The position numbers and the translations under genes are program-made. Positions 35,551 to 44,844 of a DNA stretch of 64,000 bases are shown one piece after another. The notes under the pieces are model-generated. The model did no database searches and was not told where the DNA came from. It worked only from the letters and a program-made list of their open reading frames with translations. The stretch covers positions 1,984,001-2,048,000 of the forward strand of contig NZ_CP013854.1 in NCBI RefSeq assembly GCF_001698125.1, given 5' to 3'. How positions within the stretch are numbered: position 1 is the stretch's first letter; each line of letters opens with the position of its first letter. Source of the stretch: Pseudonocardia sp. HH130630-07. Lineage in GTDB: Bacteria; Actinomycetota; Actinomycetes; Mycobacteriales; Pseudonocardiaceae.

Positions 35551-36405
35551 ATGGCCGTGTCGCGCGGCCCCGTCGTCATCCGGCGCAGGCTGGGGAACGT
35601 GCTCAAGCAGCTCCGGGCCGGCCGTGGCCTGCAGCTGTCCGAGGTCGCGCGGCGGCTGGCGATCTCGCCGTCGAAGCTGTCGCGGATCGAGACGGGCCAC
35701 ATCGACCCGAAGTTCCGCGACGTCCGCGAGCTCCTGGAGACCTACGGCGCCGATCCCGAGGTCCGCGAGCAGGTGCTGGAGTGGGCCAACGAGGCCCGCT
35801 CGCCCGGGTGGTGGCAGCCGTTCTCGGTCCGGGTCACGGCGGACCTGGACCTGTACATCTCGCTGGAGTCCGAGGCCCGGACGGTGCGGATCTACAGCAC
35901 CCCGATCAGCGGCCTGCTGCAGACCGAGTCCTACGCCACGGCGATGCTGCAGGGCGCCTACCCGACGGTGACCGGCACCGAGCTGGCGGCGCTGCTGGCC
36001 ATCCGGATGGGCCGCCAGCGTGTCGTCGACCCGGCGCGGGCCACGGCCGAGCCGGTCGAGCTGCACGCCGTGCTCGACGAGTCCGCGCTGCACCGCTTCG
36101 CCGGGGCCCCGGAGACCATGCGCGAGCAGCTCCACGCGCTGGTGGACCGCTCCCACCGGCCCAACGTCGACCTGCGGATCCTGCCGTTCTCCGCCGGGTA
36201 CGCCAGCGCGACGAGCACGTTCACCATCTTCGAGCCGCGCTCGGAGCAGGACTGGACCGTGGTCAACGTGGAGAGCACCGGCGTGGACGCCTACTTCGAC
36301 ACCGCGGCCGAGGTGCGCAAGTACCGGGCGGTGTGGGACGACATCGTCGCCAAGGCACTCGACCCGGACCGGTCCCGGGCGCTCATCACCGGCTTGATCG
36401 GGTGA
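35551..36405 (+). CDS. XRE-family regulator with DUF5753 domain
   Basis: 284 residues from ATG (GGAGGACC upstream). N-terminal helix-turn-helix LGNVLKQLRAGRGLQLSEVARRLAISPSKLSRIETGH, then the actinobacterial DUF5753 domain (YSTPISGLLQTESYATAMLQGAYP, then RQRVVDPARATAEPVELHAVLDESALHR). Such regulators are commonly paired with a DUF397 gene, here 125 bases downstream, and some pairs behave like toxin-antitoxin or developmental regulators (the WhiJ/BldB-like class). Targets unknown. Confidence 0.9.
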   Translation: MAVSRGPVVIRRRLGNVLKQLRAGRGLQLSEVARRLAISPSKLSRIETGHIDPKFRDVRELLETYGADPEVREQVLEWANEARSPGWWQPFSVRVTADLDLYISLESEARTVRIYSTPISGLLQTESYATAMLQGAYPTVTGTELAALLAIRMGRQRVVDPARATAEPVELHAVLDESALHRFAGAPETMREQLHALVDRSHRPNVDLRILPFSAGYASATSTFTIFEPRSEQDWTVVNVESTGVDAYFDTAAEVRKYRAVWDDIVAKALDPDRSRALITGLIG

Positions 36406-36530
36406 TGACCTGCACCGATGCTCCCTCCGAGGTACCTTTCGGCGCATCGTGGGCAGCGCCGGGCGCTGCCGGCCGCCCGTCGCCGCCGCGGTGTCGGCCG
36501 CCGGCGGGCCTGGCCCTAGTCTCCTGCTCC

Positions 36531-36728
36531 GTGGACGTCGACTTCCGGATCAGCTCCTACTGCCACCACGGCGGCTGCGTCGCCGTCGGTTCCGACGCGG
36601 ACGAGATCCTCGTCCGCTCGAGCCGGGTCGCCGACGGCCCGGTCCTGCGGTTCACCGCCGAGGAGTGGGACGCGTTCGTCTCCGGCGTGCGTGACGGCGA
36701 GTTCGACCGGTCGGTCCTGCAGGGCTGA
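36531..36728 (+). CDS. DUF397-family small protein
   Basis: 65 residues from GTG. It has the family pattern, FRISSYCHHGGCVAVG (normally WRKSSYSGG..CVEVA), then VADGPVLRFTAEEWDAFVSGVRDGEFD. The family is restricted to actinobacteria and is encoded beside DUF5753 regulators; the pair resembles the whiJ-type loci. The frame is open upstream but no other start is supported. No membrane segment or signal. Confidence 0.82.
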   Translation: MDVDFRISSYCHHGGCVAVGSDADEILVRSSRVADGPVLRFTAEEWDAFVSGVRDGEFDRSVLQG

Positions 36729-36759
36729 GCGGCCGCGGCCGCCTCACTCCGCGGCCGCC

Positions 36760-37713
36760 TCACTCCGTCGCCAGCTCCGACGGGGCGACGGGCGCCCGCT
36801 TCTCGGCCCGCCGGATCAGCACGATCCCGGCCAGGATCAGGGCGCCGCCGAGGAACTGGACGAGGCTCGGGACCTGCGCGACCAGCAGCCAGGCCGCGAG
36901 CACGCCGAACATCACCTCGGACAGCCCGACGAACGACGCGACCCGGGTGTCCAGCATCCGGATCCCGACGATCCCGGTGACGTAGGGCAGCGCCGTCGCG
37001 AGAACGACGAGCATCGCCAGCAGCACCGGCCAGGCGACCTGGGCACCGGCGAGCACCGCGGTCGGCTCGCCGACCTCCCACGGCGTGATCCCGAGCAGCC
37101 CGGTGACGGTCAGCGCCACCGCGCCGACCACCATCGACGCCGAGATCAGCAGCAGCGGCGGGGGGCCGTCGCCGCCGCCGCCGGGGAGCAGGAAGTACAC
37201 GCAGACGCCCACCGCCGACGCCACGCCCCAGGCGATCCCGACGAGCTCCACCCGTTGCGGCCCGAACGGGTCCACCACCAGGACCAGGCCGGCCAGTGAC
37301 ACGACGCAGCCGACGAGGGTGATCGCGGCCGGGGTCCGGCGGGTGCGCAGCCAGGTCCAGCCGACGAGCAGCACCGGGGCCAGGAACTCCAGCAGCAGCG
37401 CGACGCCGACCGAGAGGTACTGCAACGCCTGGAAGAAGCAGAGCTGCACCCCGGCCACCGCGGCCACGCCGTAGAGCAGCACCTTGCGCGCCCCCGGCCC
37501 GTCCAGCGGATGCCTGCGGAGCAGCACCACCAGCACCGGGAGCAGCACGATCGCCGACCCGGCGATGCGCATCAACGTCGTGAGACCCGGCGACCAGCCC
37601 GCCTCCAGGAAGGCCGCGCCGAGCGGGCCGGAGAAGCCGTACGCGGCCGCCGACACCAGCGCCCACGCGAGTCCGCGGACCAGGTGGTCCCGTGTCATGA
37701 CCGAAGCACTCAT
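36760..37713 (-). CDS. EamA-family (DMT superfamily) exporter
   Basis: 317 residues, ten membrane segments in two EamA repeats (LAWALVSAAAYGFSGPLGAAF at the start of the first, AWGVASAVGVCVYFLLPG at the second). Members export amino acids or other small metabolites. Start at ATG, 13 bases after a TTGACC-N18-TAGTGT promoter, gives a very short leader; a second ATG 5 codons in is possible. The divergent CGNR regulator, 25 bases away, is the likely controller. Confidence 0.85.
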   Translation of the reverse strand: MSASVMTRDHLVRGLAWALVSAAAYGFSGPLGAAFLEAGWSPGLTTLMRIAGSAIVLLPVLVVLLRRHPLDGPGARKVLLYGVAAVAGVQLCFFQALQYLSVGVALLLEFLAPVLLVGWTWLRTRRTPAAITLVGCVVSLAGLVLVVDPFGPQRVELVGIAWGVASAVGVCVYFLLPGGGGDGPPPLLLISASMVVGAVALTVTGLLGITPWEVGEPTAVLAGAQVAWPVLLAMLVVLATALPYVTGIVGIRMLDTRVASFVGLSEVMFGVLAAWLLVAQVPSLVQFLGGALILAGIVLIRRAEKRAPVAPSELATE

Positions 37714-37722
37714 AGACTCGTG

Positions 37723-37752
37723 ACACTAGGAACCGAAGATGTCAGGGGTCAA
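37723..37752 (-). promoter_or_regulatory. Promoter of the EamA gene
   Basis: -35 TTGACC (37752-37747), 18-base spacer, -10 TAGTGT (37728-37723), about 10 bases from the ATG at 37713. The -35 falls inside the first codons of the divergent CGNR gene, so binding of its own product near here would affect both genes. Confidence 0.55.
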
Positions 37753-38323
37753 CATGGAATTCGCCCATGACACGCAGGTCGTGCTCGCGGCGGCCGCGGC
37801 ACTGGTCAACACCGCGACGGACGGGACCGACGCGCTGGCCGACGCGCCGTCGTTCGAGGCGTGGGTCGACGGGCAGCCCTACACCGGCGAGCGCACGCAC
37901 ACCGCCGGGGAACACGCCGCGGTCCGGGCCCTGCGCGAGCGGATCGGCGCGCTCTGGCCCGCGCCCGGCTCGGCCGAGCCGCCCGACCGGGACCGCACGG
38001 TCGAGCTGGTCAACGAGATCCTGACCGAGACCGACGCCCGCCCGCGGCTCGCCCGGCACGACGGCTGGGACTGGCACCTGCACGTCACCCCGCGGGACGC
38101 CCCGCTGGCCGACCGGATGGGCGCCGAGATCGCGATGGCGATCGTCGAGCTGGTCCGGGCCGACGACCTGTCCCGGCTGCGCCGATGCGCGGGCGAGGAC
38201 TGCGACGCGGTGCTCGCCGACCTGTCCCGCAACCGCTCCAAGCGGTTCTGCGACACCGGGAACTGCGCGAACCGGGCGCACGTGGCCGCCTACCGAGCGC
38301 GCCGCGCCCGCGCCGCGGGCTGA
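37739..38323 (+). CDS. CGNR zinc-finger regulator
   Basis: 194 residues, ATG with AGGA 7 bases upstream (an ATG 5 codons in is the alternative). The N-terminal ABATE-type ligand domain (FAHDTQVVLAAAAALVNT) is followed by a C-terminal CGNR zinc finger: the pattern RRCAGEDCDAVLADLSRNRSKRFCDTGNCANRAHVAAYR has four zinc ligands Cys, Cys, Cys, Cys, with CAN in place of CGN. The family acts in transcription, with small-molecule binding by the N-terminal domain. Divergent from an EamA exporter, which is a common arrangement for CGNR regulators. Confidence 0.85.
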   Translation: MSGVNMEFAHDTQVVLAAAAALVNTATDGTDALADAPSFEAWVDGQPYTGERTHTAGEHAAVRALRERIGALWPAPGSAEPPDRDRTVELVNEILTETDARPRLARHDGWDWHLHVTPRDAPLADRMGAEIAMAIVELVRADDLSRLRRCAGEDCDAVLADLSRNRSKRFCDTGNCANRAHVAAYRARRARAAG

Positions 38324-38403
38324 TCCGGCGCACCGTCCGGCATGCGCGGACCGGCCCGCGTTCGTAGGGTCGGTACGTCGCCGACGCCGCCGGGAGGACC
38401 ACG

Positions 38404-39879
38404 ATGTCCGAGCTCCAGACGTTCCGGATGCTGATCGGCGGGGCCACCGCCGACGCCGCGTCCGGCGCCGTCTTCGAGACCACGAACCCCTACACCGGGG
38501 CGGCCTGGGCCACGGTCCCCGACGCCGGCCCGGACGACGTCGACGCCGCCGTCTCCGCCGCCCGCTCCGCGCTCGACGGCGAGTGGGGCTCGATGACGGC
38601 CTTCGCCCGCGCGACCTGCCTGCGCCGGCTCGGCGACCTGGTCGCCGAGAACGCCGAGCCGCTCGCCAGGGCCGAGGTCGCCGACTCTGGCAAGCTCTAC
38701 CGGGAGATGATCGGCCAGCTCGAGGCCCTGGGCTCCTGGTACCACTACTTCGCCGGGGTCGCCCCGACGATCGAGGGCCGGCAGATTCCCGCGCCGAACC
38801 CGAACTACCTCGTCTACACCCGCCGCGAGCCGGTCGGCGTGGTCGCCGCGATCACGCCGTGGAACTCCCCGCTGCTGCTGATGACCTGGAAGCTCGCCCC
38901 GGCACTCGCGGCCGGCTGCACGGTCGTGATCAAGCCGTCGGAGCACTCCCCGGCCTCGACGCTGCGCTTCGCCGAGCTGATCGACCGGGCCGGGATCCCT
39001 GCCGGCGTGGTCAACGTGGTGAGCACGAACGACCGCGACACCGCGGCCCACCTGGCGGCGCACCCCGGCGTGGACAAGGTCGCGTTCACCGGGTCCACCG
39101 CGACCGGCCGGGCCGTCGCGAAGGCCGCGGCCGACAACATCAGCAAGGTCACCCTGGAGCTGGGCGGCAAGTCACCGCAGGTCGTCTTCCCGGACGCCGA
39201 CCTGGAGTCCGCGGCCAACGGGATCATCGCCGGCGTGTTCGCCGCGACCGGGCAGACCTGCATGGCCGGGTCGCGGCTCGTCGTGCACGCCGACGTGCAC
39301 GACGAGCTGGTCCGGCTCATCGCCGAGCGCGCCGCGACGATCGAGCTGGGCGACCCGGAGGCCGAGTCCACCGAGATGGGCCCGGTCGCCAACGCCCCGC
39401 AGTACGAGAAGGTCCTCGGCTACCTGGAGACCGCCCGGGCCGAGGGCAACACGATCGTCTGCGGCGGCGGCCCGGACGCCGGGCTCGGCGGCTACTTCGT
39501 CCGCCCGACCGTGGTCACCGGGGTCACGACCGGGTCCACCCTGTTCCGCGAGGAGGTGTTCGGCCCGGTGCTGGCCGCGCTCACCTTCACCGACGAGGAC
39601 GAGGCGGTGGCGCTGGCGAACGACACCCCGTACGGCCTGGCCGCCGCGGTGTGGACCAAGGACGTGCACCGCGCGCACCGGGTCGCCGGCCGGATCCGGG
39701 CCGGCTCGGTGTGGATCAACGCCTACCGGGTGGTGGCCCCGAGCGTGCCGTTCGGCGGGTTCGGGCACTCCGGGCTCGGCCGGGAGAACGGCGTGCACGC
39801 GGTCGACGAGTACCTGGAGGAGAAGTCCGTGTGGGTGGAGCTCTCCGGCGGTACCCGCGACCCGTTCACCCTCGGCTGA
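38404..39879 (+). CDS. NAD(P)+-dependent aldehyde dehydrogenase
   Basis: 491 residues from ATG after GGGAGGAC. Catalytic Cys-286 in GQTCMAGS and general base Glu-252 in LELGGKSP; cofactor region GVVAAITPWNSPLLLMTWKLAPALAAGCTVVIKPSE. Full-length and apparently active. The substrate is unknown: it belongs to the broad group that includes betaine, phenylacetaldehyde and 2-hydroxymuconic semialdehyde dehydrogenases. It stands alone, 80 bases after the CGNR gene, and converges on trpA. Confidence 0.92.
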   Translation: MSELQTFRMLIGGATADAASGAVFETTNPYTGAAWATVPDAGPDDVDAAVSAARSALDGEWGSMTAFARATCLRRLGDLVAENAEPLARAEVADSGKLYREMIGQLEALGSWYHYFAGVAPTIEGRQIPAPNPNYLVYTRREPVGVVAAITPWNSPLLLMTWKLAPALAAGCTVVIKPSEHSPASTLRFAELIDRAGIPAGVVNVVSTNDRDTAAHLAAHPGVDKVAFTGSTATGRAVAKAAADNISKVTLELGGKSPQVVFPDADLESAANGIIAGVFAATGQTCMAGSRLVVHADVHDELVRLIAERAATIELGDPEAESTEMGPVANAPQYEKVLGYLETARAEGNTIVCGGGPDAGLGGYFVRPTVVTGVTTGSTLFREEVFGPVLAALTFTDEDEAVALANDTPYGLAAAVWTKDVHRAHRVAGRIRAGSVWINAYRVVAPSVPFGGFGHSGLGRENGVHAVDEYLEEKSVWVELSGGTRDPFTLG

Positions 39880-39909
39880 ACCCGGCGCGGGCGTTGCGGC
39901 GCAGCGCGG

Positions 39910-40704
39910 TCAGGCGCCGACCGGGGTGGCCGACCGGATGCCCTCGGCCAGCTCGCGCGCGGTGGCCTCCACCGCGGACGGGCCACCGGACTCCAGCGCC
40001 TGCACGAACGCCGTCCCGACGATGACGCCGTCGGCGTAGGACGCGACGTCGGCCGCCTGCTCCGCCGTCCGCACGCCCAGCCCGACGCACACCGGCAGGG
40101 TGGCGACCTCGCGGACCCGGGACACCAGCTCGCGGGCCTCGACCCCGATCGACCGGACGCCGGTGACGCCCATCAGCGACGCGGCGTAGAGGAAGCCTCG
40201 GCTCGCCCCGGCCGTCATCCGCATGCGCTCGGGCGTCGTCGTCTGCGCGACGAGGAAGACCCGGTCCAGGTCGTGGGCCTCGGAGGCGGCCAGCCAGTCG
40301 TCGCTGTCGTCGGGCAGCAGGTCCGGGGTGATCAGCCCGGAGCCGCCGGCCGCGGCGAGGTCGGCGGCGAACCGCGCGACGCCGTAGCGGTCGATGAGGT
40401 TCCAGTAGGTCATGACCAGCGCGGGGGCACCGGCGTCGGCGACCGCGCGGACGGCGGTGAACGCGTCCCGGCTGCGGGCGCCGTTGTCCAGCGCCTGCTG
40501 GGTGGCGCGCTGGATGACCGGCCCGTCCATCAGCGGGTCGGAGTAGGGCAGGCCGACCTCGACGACGTCGACGCCGCCGGCGACCATCGCCCGCATCGCC
40601 TCGACCGAGCCCTCGACGGTCGGGTAGCCGACCGGGAGGTACCCGATGAGGGCCGCCCGGCCCTCGGCGCGGATCTCGGCGATCCGCTGCGCCACGCTGC
40701 CCAT
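39910..40704 (-). CDS. trpA: Tryptophan synthase alpha subunit
   Basis: 264 residues. Cleaves indole-3-glycerol phosphate to indole, which passes to TrpB. Catalytic Glu-49 (VVEVGLPYSDP) and Asp-60 (LMDGP) are present, as is the phosphate-binding end GVGVRT-like (GLGVRTAEQAADVASYADGVIVGTA). It starts at ATG overlapping the trpB stop (ATGA), so trpB and trpA are translationally coupled. No trp leader or T-box is visible in front of trpB. Confidence 0.96.
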   Translation of the reverse strand: MGSVAQRIAEIRAEGRAALIGYLPVGYPTVEGSVEAMRAMVAGGVDVVEVGLPYSDPLMDGPVIQRATQQALDNGARSRDAFTAVRAVADAGAPALVMTYWNLIDRYGVARFAADLAAAGGSGLITPDLLPDDSDDWLAASEAHDLDRVFLVAQTTTPERMRMTAGASRGFLYAASLMGVTGVRSIGVEARELVSRVREVATLPVCVGLGVRTAEQAADVASYADGVIVGTAFVQALESGGPSAVEATARELAEGIRSATPVGA

Positions 40705-41966
40705 CAGACCGCTCCGTCCGTCACGGCGTTGCCCTGGTCGTCGATCAGGTTGAAGTACTTCGCGGCGGTGTCGACGTCCTTGTCGCCGCGGCCGGACAGG
40801 TTCACCAGCACGACCCTGCCCTCGCCGAGGCGCTTCGCCTCGCGCAGGGCACCGGCCAGCGCGTGCGCGCTCTCGATCGCCGGGATGATGCCCTCGGTCC
40901 GGCACAGCAGCCGGAACGCCTCCATCGCCTCGCGGTCGGTGACCGACTCGTAGCGGGCCCGGTGCAGGTCGTGCAGCCAGGAGTGCTCCGGCCCGACGCC
41001 CGGGTAGTCCAGCCCGGCGGAGATGGAGTGCGAGTCGCGGGTCTGGCCGTCCTCGTCCTGGAGGATGTAGCTGCGCGAGCCGTGCAGCACCCCGACGTCG
41101 CCGCCGCCGATCGACGACGCGTGCCGCGGGGTGTCGACGCCGTCGCCGCCGGCCTCGAACCCGACCAGCTCGACGCCGTCGTCGTCGAGGAAGGCGTGGA
41201 AGATGCCCATCGCGTTGGAGCCGCCGCCGACGCAGGCCGCGACCAGGTCGGGCAGCGCGCCGGTGAGGTCCCGGACCTGCTGCCGCGCCTCCACGCCGAT
41301 GATCCGCTGGAAGTCGCGCACCATCGCCGGGAACGGGTGCGGCCCGGCGACCGAGCCGATGAGGTAGTGCGTGTCGGCCACGTTGGTGACCCAGTCGCGC
41401 ATGGCCTCGTTCATCGCGTCCTTGAGGGTGCGCGTGCCCGAGGTGACCGGGCGGACCTCGGCGCCGAGCATCCGCATCCGGGCGACGTTGAGCGCCTGGC
41501 GCTCGGTGTCGACCTCGCCCATGTAGACCACGCACTCCAGGCCCATCAGCGCGGCCGCGGTGGCCGAGGCGACGCCGTGCTGCCCGGCCCCGGTCTCGGC
41601 GATCACCCGCTTCTTGCCCATCCGCTTGGTGAGCAGCGCCTGACCCAACACGTTGTTGATCTTGTGGGAGCCGGTGTGGTTGAGGTCCTCGCGCTTGAGC
41701 AGGATCCGCGCGCCCCCGGCGTGCGCGGCGAACCGCGGCGCCTCGGTGAGCAGGCTCGGGCGGCCGGAGTAGGTGCGGTGCAGCTCGGCGAGCTCGGCCT
41801 GGAACGCGTCGTCGGTCATCGCCGCGTGGTAGGCCTGCTCCAGCTCCTCCAGCGCGGCGACCAGCGCCTCCGGGACGAAGCGGCCACCGAAGCGGCCGAA
41901 GTACGGGCCGGTCTGGTCGACCAGCCGCGCCGTGTCCCCGGCCGGGGGAAGGGCGGTGTCGGTCAC
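40704..41966 (-). CDS. trpB: Tryptophan synthase beta subunit
   Basis: 420 residues, GTG with AGGGAG 6 bases upstream. PLP-dependent condensation of indole and serine. The Schiff-base lysine is Lys-102 in [10 protein letters not shown], the substrate loop is [13 protein letters not shown], and the phosphate loop is [10 protein letters not shown]. The length is standard for TrpB1. The operon seems to consist of trpB-trpA alone here; trpC or trpE are not upstream, where an MFS gene follows after 166 bases. Confidence 0.97.
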   Translation of the reverse strand: MTDTALPPAGDTARLVDQTGPYFGRFGGRFVPEALVAALEELEQAYHAAMTDDAFQAELAELHRTYSGRPSLLTEAPRFAAHAGGARILLKREDLNHTGSHKINNVLGQALLTKRMGKKRVIAETGAGQHGVASATAAALMGLECVVYMGEVDTERQALNVARMRMLGAEVRPVTSGTRTLKDAMNEAMRDWVTNVADTHYLIGSVAGPHPFPAMVRDFQRIIGVEARQQVRDLTGALPDLVAACVGGGSNAMGIFHAFLDDDGVELVGFEAGGDGVDTPRHASSIGGGDVGVLHGSRSYILQDEDGQTRDSHSISAGLDYPGVGPEHSWLHDLHRARYESVTDREAMEAFRLLCRTEGIIPAIESAHALAGALREAKRLGEGRVVLVNLSGRGDKDVDTAAKYFNLIDDQGNAVTDGAV

Positions 41967-42132
41967 GAGTACTCCCTGACGGATCTTGCGGACCCCACGG
42001 TCGACCCCGCGGCCGCTGCACGCTCACACTGTCCACACCGTCGGCGGGTCGGCCTCGGGCCGCTCGCCGCCGGGTGCGACCGACGGTACACCGGGCCCAC
42101 CACCGGCTTTCCGGCCGGAGCCCGCCGCGCGC

Positions 42133-43374
42133 TCAGACGAAGCGGGGCCGCCCGGCGACCCAGCCCACCACCATCTCCACGACGATCACCGCGCCGAGCA
42201 GGACCAGCGACGCCGTCCAGGTGCCGGTCACGCCGTGCAGCATCCCGAACAGGAACGGCCCACCGGCACCGATCAGGTAGCCGAAGCCCTGGGCCATGGC
42301 GGATAGGTCGGTGGTCTCCGCCGACTCCCTGGTCCGCAGCGCGATCACGCCCAGCCCGAGCGGGAAGACCGCCATCCCGATCCCGAGCAGGACCGTCCAC
42401 AGCCACGGCGCCGCGGCCGGCGCGACGGCCAGGCCCACGACCGCGGTCAGCGAGAAGGCCGCCAGCCCGGCGATCCAGCCGGACTGCGAGGGCCGGTTCA
42501 GCGCGATCGGCGGGATCAGGAAGCTGAGCGGGATGCCGATGAGGTTGATCAGCGCGAGCATGAGGCCCGCGTCGGTCCGGGAGATGCCCTCGGACACGAA
42601 CAGCTCCGACAGCCAGCCCATCGCGACGTAGGCGACGCAGGCCTGCAGTCCGAAGAACGCGGTGATCACCCAGGCCAGCGGGCGGCGCAGCATCGAGCGA
42701 CGCTCGGCCGGTGCCGCGGGGGCGCTGCCGTCGCCGGTCTCGTGCCGGGCACCGCACAACCAGACGACGAGCGCCCCGGCCGACAGCAGCGCCCAGGCCC
42801 CGACCGCGCCGCGCCAGCCGCCGAACACCGCCTCCAGCGGCGGGGTGAACGCCGCCCCGATCCCGCCGCCCGCGGCGAGCGCGGCCGTGTAGACGCCGGT
42901 CACCCGGCCCACGGCATGCGGGAAGGACTCCTTCACCACCACCGGGATGAGCACGTTGCCGACCGCGATCCCGGCCGCGGCGACGAACGTGCCGCCCAGC
43001 ACCACCCAGGGACCGTCCACGATCCGCAGCACCAGTCCCGCGGTGAGTACGGCCAGCGCGAACCCGATCGCGCGGGCGGTCCCCCAGCGCCGTCCGAGCC
43101 AGGGCGCCGCGACGGCGGCGAGCCCGAAGCAGATCGTCGGGACGGCGGTGAGCACGCTGGTCCACACCGCGGAGGCGCCGAGATCGTCGCGGACCTCGCC
43201 GAGCACCGACGCCATGCTGGTCACCGCCGGACGCAGGTTCGCCGCGGCCAGCGCCACGCCCACGACGAGCATCGGGGTGCCCACCAGGGCCGCGTGCCGC
43301 GACCGGCCGGTCAGCCCGGTACGTCCGGCGATCTCGATCTCCTCCGCGCGGGACTCGTGCTCAGCAATGCTCAC
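42133..43374 (-). CDS. CynX/NimT-type MFS transporter
   Basis: 413 residues, about twelve membrane segments, GTG start. The N-terminus (LVVGVALAAANLRPAVTSMASVLGEVRDDLG) is diagnostic of the cyanate/2-nitroimidazole transporter subfamily. There is no Shine-Dalgarno sequence before the GTG; the preceding TAACAAT could be a -10 for a near-leaderless transcript. The 49-base gap to the divergent FadR-type gene suggests control by that regulator. Substrate unknown. Confidence 0.86.
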   Translation of the reverse strand: MSIAEHESRAEEIEIAGRTGLTGRSRHAALVGTPMLVVGVALAAANLRPAVTSMASVLGEVRDDLGASAVWTSVLTAVPTICFGLAAVAAPWLGRRWGTARAIGFALAVLTAGLVLRIVDGPWVVLGGTFVAAAGIAVGNVLIPVVVKESFPHAVGRVTGVYTAALAAGGGIGAAFTPPLEAVFGGWRGAVGAWALLSAGALVVWLCGARHETGDGSAPAAPAERRSMLRRPLAWVITAFFGLQACVAYVAMGWLSELFVSEGISRTDAGLMLALINLIGIPLSFLIPPIALNRPSQSGWIAGLAAFSLTAVVGLAVAPAAAPWLWTVLLGIGMAVFPLGLGVIALRTRESAETTDLSAMAQGFGYLIGAGGPFLFGMLHGVTGTWTASLVLLGAVIVVEMVVGWVAGRPRFV

Positions 43375-43423
43375 GAAACGGTATTGTTACAGACGTAGGA
43401 TGTTCGGATGGAAGGATGACCTG

Positions 43424-44155
43424 GTGCCTCTTGTCACAGCCCGCTGCGGCAGCCTGGTCGACCAGGTCATCACGCAGCTCCGGACCGCCATCACCGACGG
43501 CGAGTGGCCGGTCGGTGACCGCATCCCGCCGGAGTCGGAACTGGCGTCCTCGCTCGACGTCGGGCGCAACACCGTGCGTGAGGCCGTGCGGGCGCTGGCG
43601 CACGGCGGGCTGCTGGAGGTGCGCCAGGGCGACGGCACCTACGTGCGCGCCACCACCGAGCTGTCCGGCGCCCTGCGCACGCTCTGCGGGTCCGAGCTGC
43701 GGGAGGTGCTCGAGGTCCGCCGAACCCTGGAGGTGGAGGCCGCCCGGCTCGCCGCGGCCCGCTGCACGGCCGAGGACCTCGCCGTGCTCCGCGCCGCGCT
43801 CGCCGAGCGCGACGCCGCCGTGGGGGCCGTCGCGGACACCGTCCGCCGGGGCGACCGGCCGGAGCCGGAGCAGCTGGAACGGGCCGCGCACGCCGACACC
43901 GACTTCCACCGCACCGTCGTGGGGTGCGCGGGGAACACGCTGCTCACCGAGCTGTACCGCGGCGTCGTCGAGGCGGTCGCCGGCAGCGTCGTCGCGACCA
44001 TGCCGGGCACCGTCGGCACCGACGCCGACGTCTCGCACTCCGGGATCGTCGAGGCGATCGCCGACCGCGACGTCGAGCGGGCGGCCCGCGAGGCCGGGGA
44101 CTTCCTGGACCGGCTGATCGCACAGGGCCACTGCGGACCCCCCACCACGGACTGA
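43424..44155 (+). CDS. GntR-family regulator, FadR subfamily
   Basis: 243 residues from GTG with GAAGGA 7 bases upstream; an ATG 24 bases earlier is in frame but has a weak site. Winged helix-turn-helix at the N-terminus (RIPPESELASSLDVGRNTVREAVRALAHGGLLEVRQGDGTYV) and an FCD ligand domain with metal-site residues in HADTDFHRTVV and a later His (SHSGIVEAI). Divergent from the CynX-type transporter, which it likely represses in the absence of substrate. Confidence 0.9.
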   Translation: MPLVTARCGSLVDQVITQLRTAITDGEWPVGDRIPPESELASSLDVGRNTVREAVRALAHGGLLEVRQGDGTYVRATTELSGALRTLCGSELREVLEVRRTLEVEAARLAAARCTAEDLAVLRAALAERDAAVGAVADTVRRGDRPEPEQLERAAHADTDFHRTVVGCAGNTLLTELYRGVVEAVAGSVVATMPGTVGTDADVSHSGIVEAIADRDVERAAREAGDFLDRLIAQGHCGPPTTD

Positions 44156-44261
44156 TCGCGGACCGACCCCGCCCGCGGTCGCACGGCAGATCACGGTGCG
44201 GTTACCGTCCCACGCCGGAGACGGTTCCCATCCCCACGACCCTCATGAGGAGTGCTCCGGC

Positions 44262-44726
44262 GTGCTGAAGGGCTTCAAGGAATTCCTGCTGCGCGGGAAC
44301 GTCATCGACCTGGCCGTCGCCGTGGTCATCGGGTCGGCGTTCACCGCCGTGGTCTCGGCGTTCACCAAGGCGTTCCTCGAGCCGCTGCTGCGGCTGTTCT
44401 CCGGCGGGCAGGACGCGGTGCCGCCCGGGACGATCCCGCTCACCGACGACGTGCAGCTCGACTACGCGATGTTCCTCAACGCGATCATCCAGTTCCTCAT
44501 CACCGCGGCGGTCATCTACTTCCTGGTCGTCTACCCGATGCGGTGGCTGCAGGAGCGGCGCCGCAAGGGCAAGGAGGACGAGATCGCCGAGACCGACGGC
44601 GAGGTCCTCCGGCAGATCCGTGACCTGCTGGCCGAGCAGGCCGCCCGGCAGGCCCCGGCCGCCGCGCAGGTCACCCGGCAGATGCCGCCCACCGCGCCGG
44701 GGACTCCCCCGCGGCACCGGGGCTGA
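44262..44726 (+). CDS. mscL: Large-conductance mechanosensitive channel
   Basis: 154 residues from GTG with GAGGAG 10 bases upstream. First helix FLLRGNVIDLAVAVVIGSAFTAVVSAFTKAFLEPLL is nearly consensus; second membrane segment FLNAIIQFLITAAVIYFLVVYP; cytoplasmic helix EVLRQIRDLLAEQ. It opens on hypo-osmotic stress. The C-terminal tail is longer than usual (Ala/Gln/Pro/Arg rich). Confidence 0.94.
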   Translation: MLKGFKEFLLRGNVIDLAVAVVIGSAFTAVVSAFTKAFLEPLLRLFSGGQDAVPPGTIPLTDDVQLDYAMFLNAIIQFLITAAVIYFLVVYPMRWLQERRRKGKEDEIAETDGEVLRQIRDLLAEQAARQAPAAAQVTRQMPPTAPGTPPRHRG

Positions 44727-44844
44727 ACCCGCTCACCGACCCGATACCGAGACGCAACGCGCTCGACTCGACACCGCGACGGGCGCCCTCCAGGCTGGCC
44801 CGGTCGCGACGGGGCACCCCGCCGCAGGAGGGGGACGCACACCG

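Noticed and set aside
41967..42132. T-box, trp leader or attenuator before trpB
   Set aside because: The 166 bases contain no run of tryptophan codons, no T-box core sequence and no paired hairpins I could see.
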